Shown: one piece after another, positions 17,869 to 26,104 of the stretch | Layout: each line of letters starts with the position of its first letter | How positions within the stretch are numbered: position 1 is the stretch's first letter | Assembly (NCBI RefSeq): GCF_028737255.1 | Contig: NZ_JAQZAN010000016.1 | Span: 62,001 to 126,000 of the forward strand | Source of the DNA: Actinomycetospora straminea | GTDB lineage: Bacteria > Actinomycetota > Actinomycetes > Mycobacteriales > Pseudonocardiaceae | Direction of reading: 5' to 3' | Length of the DNA stretch: 64,000 nt | Position numbers and translations under genes: made by a program | Notes under the pieces: generated by a model | What the model was told of the DNA's origin: nothing | Databases searched by the model: none | What the model saw: the letters and a program-made list of their open reading frames with translations, nothing else

Positions 17869-17904
17869 GAGGCCGCGGGTCCCTGGGAGCGGGTCCGCGG
17901 CCTC
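17869..17904 (-). terminator. Attenuator-like hairpin in the whiB7 leader
   Basis: A ten-base perfect stem (17869-17878 with 17895-17904) extended past two mismatches by three more pairs. It starts 22 bases after the leader ORF stop and ends 70 bases before the whiB7 start. Known whiB7/wblC leaders use a terminator here that is bypassed when ribosomes stall. The CCGCGG core recurs at 17838-17843, giving a possible alternative partner. No T-run follows. Confidence 0.6.
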
Positions 17905-17926
17905 GTGGTGTCCGGAGGAGTCGGTG

Positions 17927-18124
17927 CTAGGGACTCCACCGCGAGGGCGCGGACGATCGCTGCGGGGCGGTCGGGAAGCGGAGATCGTTCTGGCGGGGGC
18001 GCAGGTCCTGCGGCATCCCCTGCTGCTCGCACACGGCGGCGACGCCGACCAACGGCGTCGCGTACGCGTTCGAGCGCCAGATCGCGACGTGGCGACCGGT
18101 GCCCGCGAGAGTCACGATGTCCAT
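17927..18124 (-). CDS. whiB7 leader ORF (putative uORF, 65 aa)
   Basis: A 65-residue ORF lying wholly inside the whiB7 leader, from ATG 18124 with a purine-rich AGGAAGGGGG upstream to a TAG 128 bases before whiB7. The product (MDIVTLAGTGRHVAIW... ending SRWSP) resembles no protein I recognise. Translation-dependent whiB7 leaders with a uORF are established in mycobacteria and Streptomyces, so the likely job is to sense ribosome stalling rather than to make a working protein. Coding status is inferred from position, start signal and the downstream hairpin. Confidence 0.6.
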   Translation of the reverse strand: MDIVTLAGTGRHVAIWRSNAYATPLVGVAAVCEQQGMPQDLRPRQNDLRFPTAPQRSSAPSRWSP

Positions 18125-18197
18125 CGTCACGAGCCCCCTTCCTGGTCCCACGTGGCGTCCTGCCCGACCGGCAGCCTCGTGCGCCGGTGTGTGATCG

Positions 18198-18236
18198 ACC
18201 GTAGGCGTGCCCCGCGAACCGGGGCAACGCATTTTC
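18198..18236 (-). promoter_or_regulatory. whiB7 autoregulated promoter (AT-rich box, -35, -10)
   Basis: On the minus strand: an AT-rich GAAAAT (18236-18231), three bases, -35 TTGCCC (18227-18222), 18-base spacer, -10 TACGGT (18203-18198). An AT-rich block about three bases upstream of the -35 is what the WhiB7 AT-hook binds in known targets. The predicted start near 18190 gives a leader of about 390 bases. Confidence 0.7.
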
Positions 18237-18238
18237 GA

Positions 18239-18259
18239 GAAGATTCTCCGGAGATCTTC
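18239..18259. other. Dyad between uvrD2 and the whiB7 promoter
   Basis: GAAGAT and ATCTTC arms with an inner CTCCGGAG palindrome, 30 bases after the uvrD2 stop and just upstream of the whiB7 AT-rich box. It could be a weak uvrD2 terminator or an operator. Confidence 0.4.
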
Positions 18260-18288
18260 CGTGCGGTCACCGACGAGCGACGACGGGC

Positions 18289-20403
18289 CTACGACGCGTG
18301 CTCGCGCACCAGGGTCAGGACGTCCGCGCCGTAGCGCTCGAGCTTCGACGACCCGATGCCGGGGATGGCGACGAGGCCCGAGGGGTCGTGCGGCCGTTGC
18401 TCGGCCAGCGCGATGAGCGTGGCGTCGGTGAACACGACGTAGGCCGGCACCGACCGCTGCTTCGCCTCCGCCGAGCGCCAGGCCTTGAGGGCCTCGAGCA
18501 GCGACTCGTCGACGTCCGAGGGGTGGGTGCTGCAGCGCCCGAGCTTGGCCGACTCCGGGTCGCCGAGCGGCTTGCCGCACAGCCGGCACGCCGGCTTGCC
18601 CCGCGAGCCGCCGTTCTCCCCGCGCCCGGTGGGCACGCGGGCGGCCGGGTGCTCCTCGGGCACGAGGCCGTAGAGGAAGCGGCTGCGCCGCCGGGACCGC
18701 CGCCCGCCGGCGTTGCGCGAGAGCGCCCAGGACATCCGCAGGTGCACCCGCGCCCGCGTCACCCCCACGTAGAACAGCCGGCGCTCCTCCTCGACCGCGT
18801 CGTCGTCGCCGTCGGCGTGCTGGATCGGCAGCGTGCCGTCGGTGAGCCCGACGAGGAACACCGCGTCCCACTCGAGGCCCTTCGCGGCGTGCAGGGACGA
18901 CAGCGTGACGCCCTGGACGGTCGGCGGGTGCTGGGCCTGCGCGCGGGTGGTCAGCTCGGCGAGGAACGCCGGGAGGTCGGCGTCGGGCACGGCGGTGACG
19001 AGCTCCTCGGCGAGCTCGGCCAGCGCGCGCAGCGACTCCCACCGCTGGCGCGCCGCCCCCTGCCCGGCGGCGCCGGCGGGCGGGGAGTCGGTGAGCCCCT
19101 GCTCGCCGAGGACGGCGCGCACCAACGTGACCATGCCCTCGCCCCGCGCGTCCTCGGGCGCCCGCGTCGCGGCGGTGCGCAGGGCGGCGACGGCCGTGCG
19201 GACCTCGGTGCGCTGGAAGAACCGCTCGCCGCCGCGCACCTGGTAGGCGATGCCGGCGTCGCCGAGCGCCGTCTCGTAGACCTCCGACTGCGCGTTGACC
19301 CGGTAGAGCACCGCGATCTCCGCCGGCGCCACGCCCTCGTCGATCAGGTCGCGGATCGCCGTGGCGACGGCGGCGGCCTCGGCGGGCTCGTCGTCGTGCT
19401 CGGCGAAGTCGGGCGCGGGGCCGGGCGGGCGCTGGCCCTCGAGGCGCAGCCGGGAGCCGGCCGCGCGCCCGCGGGCGGCCCCGATCACCGTGTTGGCCGC
19501 CGCCACGACCTGCGGGGTGGAGCGGTAGTCGCGCACGAGGCGCACGACGGTGGCCTCGGGGAACACGCGCGGGAAGTCGAGCAGGTAGGACGGGCTGGCG
19601 CCGGCGAACGAGTAGATCGTCTGGTTGGCGTCGCCGACGACGGTGAGGTCGTCGCGGCCGCCCAGCCAGGCCCGCAGCAGGCGGTGCTGGGCCGGCGTGA
19701 CGTCCTGGAACTCGTCGACGACGAAGCAGCGGTAGCGCTCGTGGAACTCGTGGGCGACCTCGGGGTGCTCCTCGAGCGCGGCGGCGGTGTGGAGCAGGAG
19801 GTCGTCGAAGTCGAGGACCTCGGCGCGGTTCTTCAGCGCCTCGTAGGTCTCGTACACCGCGGTGACCTGCTCGACCGGCGCCGGGACGTCCCGGGCCGCC
19901 TTGCCCGCGGCGGCCGCGTAGTCCGACGCGGGGACCAGCGAGGCCTTGGCCCACTCGATCTCGCTCGCGAGGTCGCGCAGGGACTCGCGCGTGGTCGGGG
20001 CGCCGGCGCGCTGGGCGGCCTGGCCGACGAGGCGCAGCTTGCCCTCGAGCACCTCCCACGGCGCGCCCCCGACGACGCGCGGCCAGAAGTAGCGCAGCTG
20101 GCGCAGGGCCGCGGCGTGGAAGGTGCGCGCCTGGACCGGCGGCTGCCCCGGGCCGCCGACGCCGAGGTCGCGCAGGCGGGTGCGCATCTCGCCCGCCGCC
20201 CGCGCGGTGAACGTGACGGCGAGGACCTGGCCCGACTGGACGTGCCCCGCGGCGACGAGGTGGGCGATCCGCCGGGTGATCGTGCGGGTCTTGCCCGTGC
20301 CCGCGCCCGCCAGCACGCAGACCGGGCCCCGCGGCGCGAGGACCGCCGCCCGCTGCTCGGGGTCGAGCCCCGTCGTCGCCCTGCTCCCGTCGCCGCCACC
20401 CAC
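18289..20403 (-). CDS. uvrD2: ATP-dependent DNA helicase UvrD2
   Basis: A 704-residue superfamily 1A helicase moving 3'-to-5'. Walker A is AGAGTGKT (near residue 33), motif II is VVDEFQD, and [21 protein letters not shown] plus FYVGVTRAR are motifs V and VI. UvrD2 features follow: a tetracysteine-type zinc knuckle ([11 protein letters not shown]...CSTHP) and a C-terminal HRDC domain ending [17 protein letters not shown]. The zinc part is important for UvrD2 activity in mycobacteria, and the protein is essential there. GTG start at 20403. It normally lies just upstream of whiB7, as here. Confidence 0.95.
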   Translation of the reverse strand: MGGGDGSRATTGLDPEQRAAVLAPRGPVCVLAGAGTGKTRTITRRIAHLVAAGHVQSGQVLAVTFTARAAGEMRTRLRDLGVGGPGQPPVQARTFHAAALRQLRYFWPRVVGGAPWEVLEGKLRLVGQAAQRAGAPTTRESLRDLASEIEWAKASLVPASDYAAAAGKAARDVPAPVEQVTAVYETYEALKNRAEVLDFDDLLLHTAAALEEHPEVAHEFHERYRCFVVDEFQDVTPAQHRLLRAWLGGRDDLTVVGDANQTIYSFAGASPSYLLDFPRVFPEATVVRLVRDYRSTPQVVAAANTVIGAARGRAAGSRLRLEGQRPPGPAPDFAEHDDEPAEAAAVATAIRDLIDEGVAPAEIAVLYRVNAQSEVYETALGDAGIAYQVRGGERFFQRTEVRTAVAALRTAATRAPEDARGEGMVTLVRAVLGEQGLTDSPPAGAAGQGAARQRWESLRALAELAEELVTAVPDADLPAFLAELTTRAQAQHPPTVQGVTLSSLHAAKGLEWDAVFLVGLTDGTLPIQHADGDDDAVEEERRLFYVGVTRARVHLRMSWALSRNAGGRRSRRRSRFLYGLVPEEHPAARVPTGRGENGGSRGKPACRLCGKPLGDPESAKLGRCSTHPSDVDESLLEALKAWRSAEAKQRSVPAYVVFTDATLIALAEQRPHDPSGLVAIPGIGSSKLERYGADVLTLVREHAS

Positions 20404-20493
20404 GGCCCCATGGTCTCAACCCGGACCGACGGTCACGGGCGGGACTCCGAAATCTCCATGACCACTGTCGGACCCCCGTGCCACCGTGGAGGA

Positions 20494-21465
20494 GTGCCAC
20501 CTGCCATCGAGGCCGAGGGTCTCGTCAAGCGCTTCGGCGCCACCACCGCGCTCGCCGGTGCCAGCCTCTCGGCCGTCGAGGGCACCGTCCTCGGCGTGCT
20601 CGGGCCCAACGGCGCGGGCAAGACCACGGCGACGCGCGTGCTCGCCACGCTGCTCGCGCCCGACGAGGGGCGGGCCCTCGTCGGCGGGTACGACGTCGTC
20701 GCCGAGCCCCACCGCGTGCGCTCGCTCATCGGGCTCACCGGGCAGTACGCCGGGGTCGACGAGGCGCTGACCGGCACGGAGAACCTCGTGCTCATCGCCC
20801 GCCTGCTCGGGCAGTCGCGCGCCGCGTCCCGCCGGCGGGCCGCCGAGCTGCTCGACCAGTTCGGGCTCACCGAGGCCGCCGGTCGCGCGGCGCGCACCTA
20901 CTCGGGCGGCATGCGCCGCCGGCTCGACCTCGCGGCGTCGCTGGTCGGGCGCCCGCGCATCCTCTTCCTCGACGAGCCGACCACGGGGCTCGACCCGGCG
21001 AGCCGCAACGAGCTGTGGGACATGGTCCGCTCGCTCGTCGGCGACGGCGTGACGGTGCTGCTCACGACGCAGTACCTCGACGAGGCCGACCAGCTCGCCG
21101 ACGACATCGTCGTCATCGACCGCGGCACGGTGGTGGCGACGGGCACGCCCGACGACCTCAAGGCCCGCGCCGGCGCCGCGGTGCTGCAGATGCGCCCGGC
21201 GCAGCCCGAGCAGCTCGCGGTCGTGGAGCGCGTCGCGAGCGAGCTCGCCGGGGCGACGCCGACCGTCGAGAACGGGTCGGTCGCCGTCCCCGCGCCCGAC
21301 GAGTCGCTCATGCCCGCCGTGGTGCGCCGCCTCGACGACGTGGGCGTCCGCCTCGCCGAGCTGACGCTGCGCCGGGCGACCCTCGACGAGGTGTTCCTCG
21401 CCCTCACGGGCCACCGCGCGGTCGAGCCGACCGACGACCAGACCGACCTCCGGGAGACGGCGTGA
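20494..21465 (+). CDS. ABC transporter ATP-binding protein, DrrA-type
   Basis: About 323 residues. Walker A is GPNGAGKTT, the signature is YSGGMRRRLDLA, Walker B is ILFLDEPTTGLDP, and the H-loop region reads LLTTQYLDEAD (Gln in place of His), as usual in DrrA-type exporters. A C-terminal regulatory domain typical of daunorubicin-resistance ATPases ends near DEVFLALTGH. GTG 20494 begins at the conserved PAIEAEGLVKRFG; ATG 20458 is an in-frame alternative. The stop overlaps the permease start by four bases (GTGA). Substrate unknown, probably export of a hydrophobic compound. Confidence 0.9.
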   Translation: MPPAIEAEGLVKRFGATTALAGASLSAVEGTVLGVLGPNGAGKTTATRVLATLLAPDEGRALVGGYDVVAEPHRVRSLIGLTGQYAGVDEALTGTENLVLIARLLGQSRAASRRRAAELLDQFGLTEAAGRAARTYSGGMRRRLDLAASLVGRPRILFLDEPTTGLDPASRNELWDMVRSLVGDGVTVLLTTQYLDEADQLADDIVVIDRGTVVATGTPDDLKARAGAAVLQMRPAQPEQLAVVERVASELAGATPTVENGSVAVPAPDESLMPAVVRRLDDVGVRLAELTLRRATLDEVFLALTGHRAVEPTDDQTDLRETA

Positions 21466-22298
21466 CCCTCGACCGCACGGCGCCGGCGCGCCCCGCGGGC
21501 CCTGCCCTCGACGCCCCGGCGGCGCCGCGCCGGGTGACGCCCGCCCAGTGGGCGAGCCAGTCGCTCACCATGGCGTGGCGCAGCCTCGTGCAGATCAAGC
21601 ACAACCCGTCGGAGCTGCTCGACCTGTCGATCCAGCCGATCATGTTCGTGCTGCTGTTCACGTTCGTGTTCGGCGGCGCGATCTACGGCTCCGCCGACGC
21701 CTACCTGCAGTTCGCGCTCGGCGGGCTCATCGCGCAGAACGCGCTGTTCCTGACGATCTACACGGCCACCGGGCTCGCGACCGACCTGCAGAAGGGCACG
21801 TTCGACCGGTTCCGCAGCCTGCCGATCGCCCGGTCCGCGCCGCTGTCGGGACGGATCATGGGCGACGTGGTGCGCCAGCTCTGGTCGCTGGTCGTGCTGC
21901 TGGTCGTCGGGGTGGTGCTCGGCTTCCGGATCACGACGAGCCCGGTCGCGGTGCTCGCCGCGTTCGGCCTGCTCGTGGCCTTCACCCTGGCGTTCTCGTG
22001 GACGTCGGTACTGCTCGGGGTGCTGGCGCGCGACCCGGAGAAGGTGCAGATCTACGGCTTCACCGTGCTCTTCCCGCTGACGTTCGCCAGCAACGCCTTC
22101 GCGCCCACCGAGACGATGCCGGGCTGGTTGCAGGCGTGGGTGGCGATCAACCCGGTGACGCGGATGGCCGACGCGCTGCGCGGGCTGCTCGTCGGCGGGC
22201 CGGTGGCGGCCAACGCGGTCGCGACGCTGCTGTGGGGCGTCGCGTTCGCGGCGGTGTTCGGGCCGCTCGCGGTGTGGGCGCTGCGTACGCGGGTCTGA
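21462..22298 (+). CDS. ABC-2 type transporter permease, DrrB-type
   Basis: A 278-residue membrane permease with about six hydrophobic segments; the first is near residues 56-80 (IMFVLLFTFVFGG). The ABC-2 signature region reads DPEKVQIYGFTVLFPLTFASNAFAP, and MPGWLQAWVAINPVT follows, both typical of DrrB exporters. It is translationally coupled to the ATPase gene. Together they form a two-gene export system inserted between uvrD2 and the mycoredoxin gene. Confidence 0.9.
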   Translation: MTLDRTAPARPAGPALDAPAAPRRVTPAQWASQSLTMAWRSLVQIKHNPSELLDLSIQPIMFVLLFTFVFGGAIYGSADAYLQFALGGLIAQNALFLTIYTATGLATDLQKGTFDRFRSLPIARSAPLSGRIMGDVVRQLWSLVVLLVVGVVLGFRITTSPVAVLAAFGLLVAFTLAFSWTSVLLGVLARDPEKVQIYGFTVLFPLTFASNAFAPTETMPGWLQAWVAINPVTRMADALRGLLVGGPVAANAVATLLWGVAFAAVFGPLAVWALRTRV

Positions 22299-22358
22299 GC
22301 GGGGCGCGGGTCGGGCAGCGCGCGCGACGCCCGGCCCGAACAGGGCCACGATGGAGGC

Positions 22359-25300
22359 ATGACCGAGCAGCTCGCGCGCCCCACCCTCGAGGCCGGCGGG
22401 ATCCCCGACGACCTCGTCGAGCGCGCGGGCGTCCGCGCCGACCAGTGGGCACGGGCCGGGTCGGCGGGCGAGCAGTCGGGGCCGTCGGCGCAGCTCGCCG
22501 CGCTCATGCACGACCCGGCGGGCGTCGACTTCACGCTGCGCTTCGTCGACCGCGTCGCCCGCCCCGAGGACGACGAGGTCGCCGCGCGCGAGCTCGCCCG
22601 GCTGGCGGGGCCGCGCGCGTCGCTGCCGGCGTTCATCGAGGGCCGCGACCGGGCGCTGCTGCGCGCGGGGGCGCTGGCGGCACCGCGCGCGCCGCGGGTC
22701 GTGGTGCCGCTCGCGCGGCGGCGGCTGCGGGCGCTGGTCGGGCACCTCATCGTCGACGCCGGCGGGCGTGGGCTCACGCGACGGCTGGCGCAGGCGCGCG
22801 AGGAGGGCTTCCGGCTCAACCTCAACCTGCTCGGCGAGGCGGTGCTCGGCGACGACGAGGCCGACCGGCGCCTCGAGCACACCATGGAGCTGCTGCGCCG
22901 CGACGACGTCGACTACGTGTCGGTCAAGGCGTCGTCGGTGGCGAGCCAGCTCGTGCCGTGGGACCTCGAGGGCAGCCGCGACCGGCTCGTCGAGCGCCTG
23001 GTGCCGCTGTTCGAGCTCGCCCGCGACACCGGGAGCTTCGTCAACCTCGACATGGAGGAGTACAAGGACCTCGACCTCACCGTCGCGGTCTTCACCGCGC
23101 TGCTCTCGCGGCCGGGGCTCGAGGACGTGCCGGCCGGCATCGTGCTGCAGGCCTACCTGCCCGACGCGCTCGGCGCGCTCACCGAGCTCGCCGGGTTCGC
23201 CCGCCGCCGGGTGGCCGCGGGCGGCGCGCCGATCAAGGTGCGGCTGGTCAAGGGCGCCAACCTGGCGATGGAACAGGTCGACGCCGAGCTGCACGACTGG
23301 CCGCAGGCGCCGTACACGAGCAAGGCCGAGGTCGACGCCAACTACGTCCGGCTGCTCGACCGCGCGATCGGCGGCGACCTCGTCGACGCGCTGCGCCTGG
23401 GCGTCGCGAGTCACCACCTGCACCACGTGGCCCTGGCCGTCGAGCTCGCCGCGGCGCGGGGCGCGGAGCGGCAGATCGACGTCGAGATGCTGCAGGGCAT
23501 GGCGCCGGCGCAGGCGCGGGTGGTCGCGCGGGACGTGTCGGAGCAGCTCGTGCTCTACACCCCGGTGGTGCACGCGGGCGACTTCGACGCCGCCGTCTCC
23601 TACCTCGTGCGCCGGCTCGAGGAGAACGCCTCGCCGGAGAACTACCTCTACGCGCTGTTCTCCGACGCCGGGGTCACGTCGTACGTCGACCGGTTCCGCG
23701 CGTCGGTGCGCGACCGCGACGCGGTGCCGGCCTCGCCGCGGCGCACGCAGGACCGCGGCACCGAGAGCCCGCACCTCCCCGACCGGTTCCGCAACGAGCC
23801 CGACACCGACCCCGCGCTGCCCGCCAACCGCGACTGGGCCCGCCGGGCCATCACCACCCCGGCCCCGCCCACCCGCGAGCCGGAGATCACCGACCCGGCC
23901 GCGGTCGACACGGTCGTCGAGCGCGCCACGGCCTCCGCGTGGGGCACGCGTCCGGCCGCCGAGCGCGCCGGCGTGCTGCGGGACGCCGCGCGGGCGCTCG
24001 CCGCGGCGCGGGGCGAGCTGCTGACCGTCATGGTCGGCGAGGCGGGCAAGACCATCGCCGAGGCCGACCCCGAGATCTCCGAGGCCATCGACTTCACCGC
24101 CTACTACGCGGACCGGGCCGCCGAGCTCGCCTGCGCGCCCTTCACCCCGGACCGGGTCGTCGTCGTCACCCCGCCCTGGAACTTCCCGATCGCCATCCCC
24201 CTCGGCGGCTGCGTCGCGGCGCTCGCGGCCGGGGCGTCGGTGGTGATCAAGCCGGCGCCGCAGGTGCGCGCCTGCGCGGAGGTCGGCGTCGCCGCGCTGC
24301 ACCGGGGCGGCATCCCCGCCGACGCCCTGCAGCTCGTGCACACCGACGAGGGGGACGCCGGCCGGCGTCTCGTCACACACCCGGCCGTCGACCACGTCGT
24401 GCTCACCGGGGCGTCGGAGACCGCGGCGCTGTTCCGGTCGTGGCGCCCCGACCTGCGGCTCGTGGCCGAGACGAGCGGCAAGAACGCGCTGGTCGTCACG
24501 CCCAGCGCCGACCCCGACCTCGCCGTCGCCGACCTCGTGCGCTCGGCCTTCGGGCACGCCGGGCAGAAGTGCTCGGCGGCGTCGCTGGCGATCCTCGTCG
24601 GGTCGGTGCGGTCGTCGCGGACGGCCGCCGGCGCGCGGTTCCACCGCCAGCTCGCCGACGCCGTCCGCACCCTGCGCGTCGGCCACGGCAGCGACCCCTC
24701 GACGACGATGGGCCCCCTCATCGGGCCCCCGGACGCGAAGCTCGAGCGGGCGTTGACCCGCCTCGACGAGGGCGAGCGCTGGCTGGTCGAGCCCCGCCGG
24801 CTGAGCTCGACCCTCTGGACGCCCGGCGTCAAGGAGCCCGTGGCGCCGGGGTCGTGGTTCCACCTCACGGAGTGCTTCGGGCCCGTGCTCGGGCTCATGC
24901 ACGCGGCGGACCTCGACGAGGCGATCGCGCTGCAGAACGCCACCGGCTACGGCCTGACCGGGGGCCTGCACGCCCTCGACCCGGACGAGGTCGACCACTG
25001 GAGCGAGCGGGTCGAGGTCGGCAACGCCTACGTCAACCGCCACATCACCGGCGCCATCGTGCAGCGGCAGTCGTTCGGCGGCTGGAAGGGCTCGGTCGTG
25101 GGGCCCGGGGCGAAGCCCGGCGGGCCGAACTACGTCGCGCAGTTCGGGACGTGGCACGACGGCCCGCTCGAGGCGCTGCCGTCGGCGCCGCTCGAGGCCG
25201 CCGCGGCCGAGCTGCTCGCCACCGCGGCCCCCGACTTCGGCCCCGACGACCTGACCTGGCTGCGCGCCGCGACCGGGTCGGACGCCGCGGCGTGGCGCGA

Positions 25301-25667
25301 CGAGTTCTCCGTCGAGCACGACCCGACCGGGCTGCGGGTCGAGGCGAACATCTTCCGGTACCGGCCGCTGCCCGCCCTGCGGCTGGTCGTGGGGCCCGAC
25401 GCCCGCCCGCGCGACGTGCTGCGCGTGCGGCTCGCGGCGACCTGCGCCGGCGTGCCGGTGCACGAGCGGGACGGATCCCCCGGACCCGGCGAGCGCATCC
25501 GCGTCGTCGGGACGCCCACGGACGACCTGCGTCGTGCGGCCGCCACGGCCGGGTCGTCGCTGGTCGAGGGCCCGGTGGTGGCCGACGGGCGGCGGGAGAT
25601 GCTGAGCGTGCTGCGCGAGCAGGCGGTCAGTGTGACCCGTCACCGGTTCGGCCACCTGGAAGTCTGA
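22359..25667 (+). CDS. putA: Bifunctional proline dehydrogenase / P5C dehydrogenase PutA
   Basis: An 1102-residue enzyme that oxidises proline to glutamate in two steps. The N-terminal half is an FAD proline dehydrogenase barrel with YVSVKASSVASQL, IVLQAYLPDAL and KVRLVKGANLAME. The C-terminal half is an aldehyde dehydrogenase: TPPWNFPIAIPLGG, VAETSGKNA (general base Glu) and GQKCSAAS with nucleophile Cys738. There is no N-terminal ribbon-helix-helix, so unlike the enterobacterial form it is not itself a repressor. ATG 22359. Electrons from proline enter the quinone pool. The gene lies between an exporter and mycoredoxin with no sign of a dedicated regulator. Confidence 0.95.
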   Translation: MTEQLARPTLEAGGIPDDLVERAGVRADQWARAGSAGEQSGPSAQLAALMHDPAGVDFTLRFVDRVARPEDDEVAARELARLAGPRASLPAFIEGRDRALLRAGALAAPRAPRVVVPLARRRLRALVGHLIVDAGGRGLTRRLAQAREEGFRLNLNLLGEAVLGDDEADRRLEHTMELLRRDDVDYVSVKASSVASQLVPWDLEGSRDRLVERLVPLFELARDTGSFVNLDMEEYKDLDLTVAVFTALLSRPGLEDVPAGIVLQAYLPDALGALTELAGFARRRVAAGGAPIKVRLVKGANLAMEQVDAELHDWPQAPYTSKAEVDANYVRLLDRAIGGDLVDALRLGVASHHLHHVALAVELAAARGAERQIDVEMLQGMAPAQARVVARDVSEQLVLYTPVVHAGDFDAAVSYLVRRLEENASPENYLYALFSDAGVTSYVDRFRASVRDRDAVPASPRRTQDRGTESPHLPDRFRNEPDTDPALPANRDWARRAITTPAPPTREPEITDPAAVDTVVERATASAWGTRPAAERAGVLRDAARALAAARGELLTVMVGEAGKTIAEADPEISEAIDFTAYYADRAAELACAPFTPDRVVVVTPPWNFPIAIPLGGCVAALAAGASVVIKPAPQVRACAEVGVAALHRGGIPADALQLVHTDEGDAGRRLVTHPAVDHVVLTGASETAALFRSWRPDLRLVAETSGKNALVVTPSADPDLAVADLVRSAFGHAGQKCSAASLAILVGSVRSSRTAAGARFHRQLADAVRTLRVGHGSDPSTTMGPLIGPPDAKLERALTRLDEGERWLVEPRRLSSTLWTPGVKEPVAPGSWFHLTECFGPVLGLMHAADLDEAIALQNATGYGLTGGLHALDPDEVDHWSERVEVGNAYVNRHITGAIVQRQSFGGWKGSVVGPGAKPGGPNYVAQFGTWHDGPLEALPSAPLEAAAAELLATAAPDFGPDDLTWLRAATGSDAAAWRDEFSVEHDPTGLRVEANIFRYRPLPALRLVVGPDARPRDVLRVRLAATCAGVPVHERDGSPGPGERIRVVGTPTDDLRRAAATAGSSLVEGPVVADGRREMLSVLREQAVSVTRHRFGHLEV

Positions 25668-25692
25668 GCGGCCTCGCGGCGTTGTACGCCCC

Positions 25693-25947
25693 GTGGCACA
25701 GATGACGATGTACACGACCAGCTGGTGCGGCTTCTGCCGGCGGCTGAAGATGCAGCTCGACCGCGAGGGCATCGGGTACGCCGAGGTCGACATCGAGCGC
25801 GAGCCCGACGCCGCCGAGATCGTCACGAAGATCAACGGCGGCAACCGCACCGTGCCGACCGTCGTCTACCCCGACGGCAGCGCGGCCACGAACCCCAGCT
25901 TCGCCGAGGTCAAGGAGACCCTGGCGCGCGTCGAGGCCGCCTCCTGA
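25693..25947 (+). CDS. mrx1: Mycoredoxin Mrx1
   Basis: An 84-residue glutaredoxin-fold protein, orthologous by place to Rv3198A. The active site is TTSWCGFCRRL (CxxC with Cys12 and Cys15), and TVPTVVYPDGS is the cis-Pro and thiol-binding loop. Mycoredoxins reduce S-mycothiolated mixed disulfides using mycothiol. GTG 25693 or ATG 25702 could start it; both leave the domain whole. It is followed by an elaborate inverted repeat and converges on nudC. Confidence 0.93.
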   Translation: MAQMTMYTTSWCGFCRRLKMQLDREGIGYAEVDIEREPDAAEIVTKINGGNRTVPTVVYPDGSAATNPSFAEVKETLARVEAAS

Positions 25948-25962
25948 GTCGCTCCCCGAGTC

Positions 25963-26089
25963 GCAGCGAACGCGCTGTTCGCGGCTTCTAGGCGTACGAA
26001 CGGCCCGTTCGTTGCGTCGGGGCACGCTCGACCGGCGGAGCGACCGGAGACTTTGCGCGCGTAGAAGCCGCGAACAGCGCGTTCGCTGC
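25963..26089. repeat. Nested inverted repeat with three CGAAC-N5-GTTCG dyads
   Basis: A perfect 28-base inverted repeat (25963-25990 and 26062-26089) encloses 71 bases. Each arm contains a CGAAC-N5-GTTCG dyad (25967-25981 and 26071-26085), and a third lies inside (25997-26011, part of a 17-base palindrome at 25996-26012). It fills the convergent gap between mrx1 and nudC. It may act as a two-way terminator or be a mobile palindromic element. Confidence 0.85.
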
Positions 26090-26104
26090 CACCACCCCGA
26101 CGCC

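Noticed and set aside
20404..20493. Transposon joint beside the ABC exporter insertion
   Set aside because: No inverted repeats, target duplications, integrase remnants or base-composition change were visible at either end of 20458-25667.
25963..26089. CGAAC-N5-GTTCG dyads as LexA/SOS boxes
   Set aside because: Actinobacterial LexA boxes have a four-base gap (TCGAAC-N4-GTTCGA) and lie in promoters. These have five bases and lie between the ends of two convergent genes.
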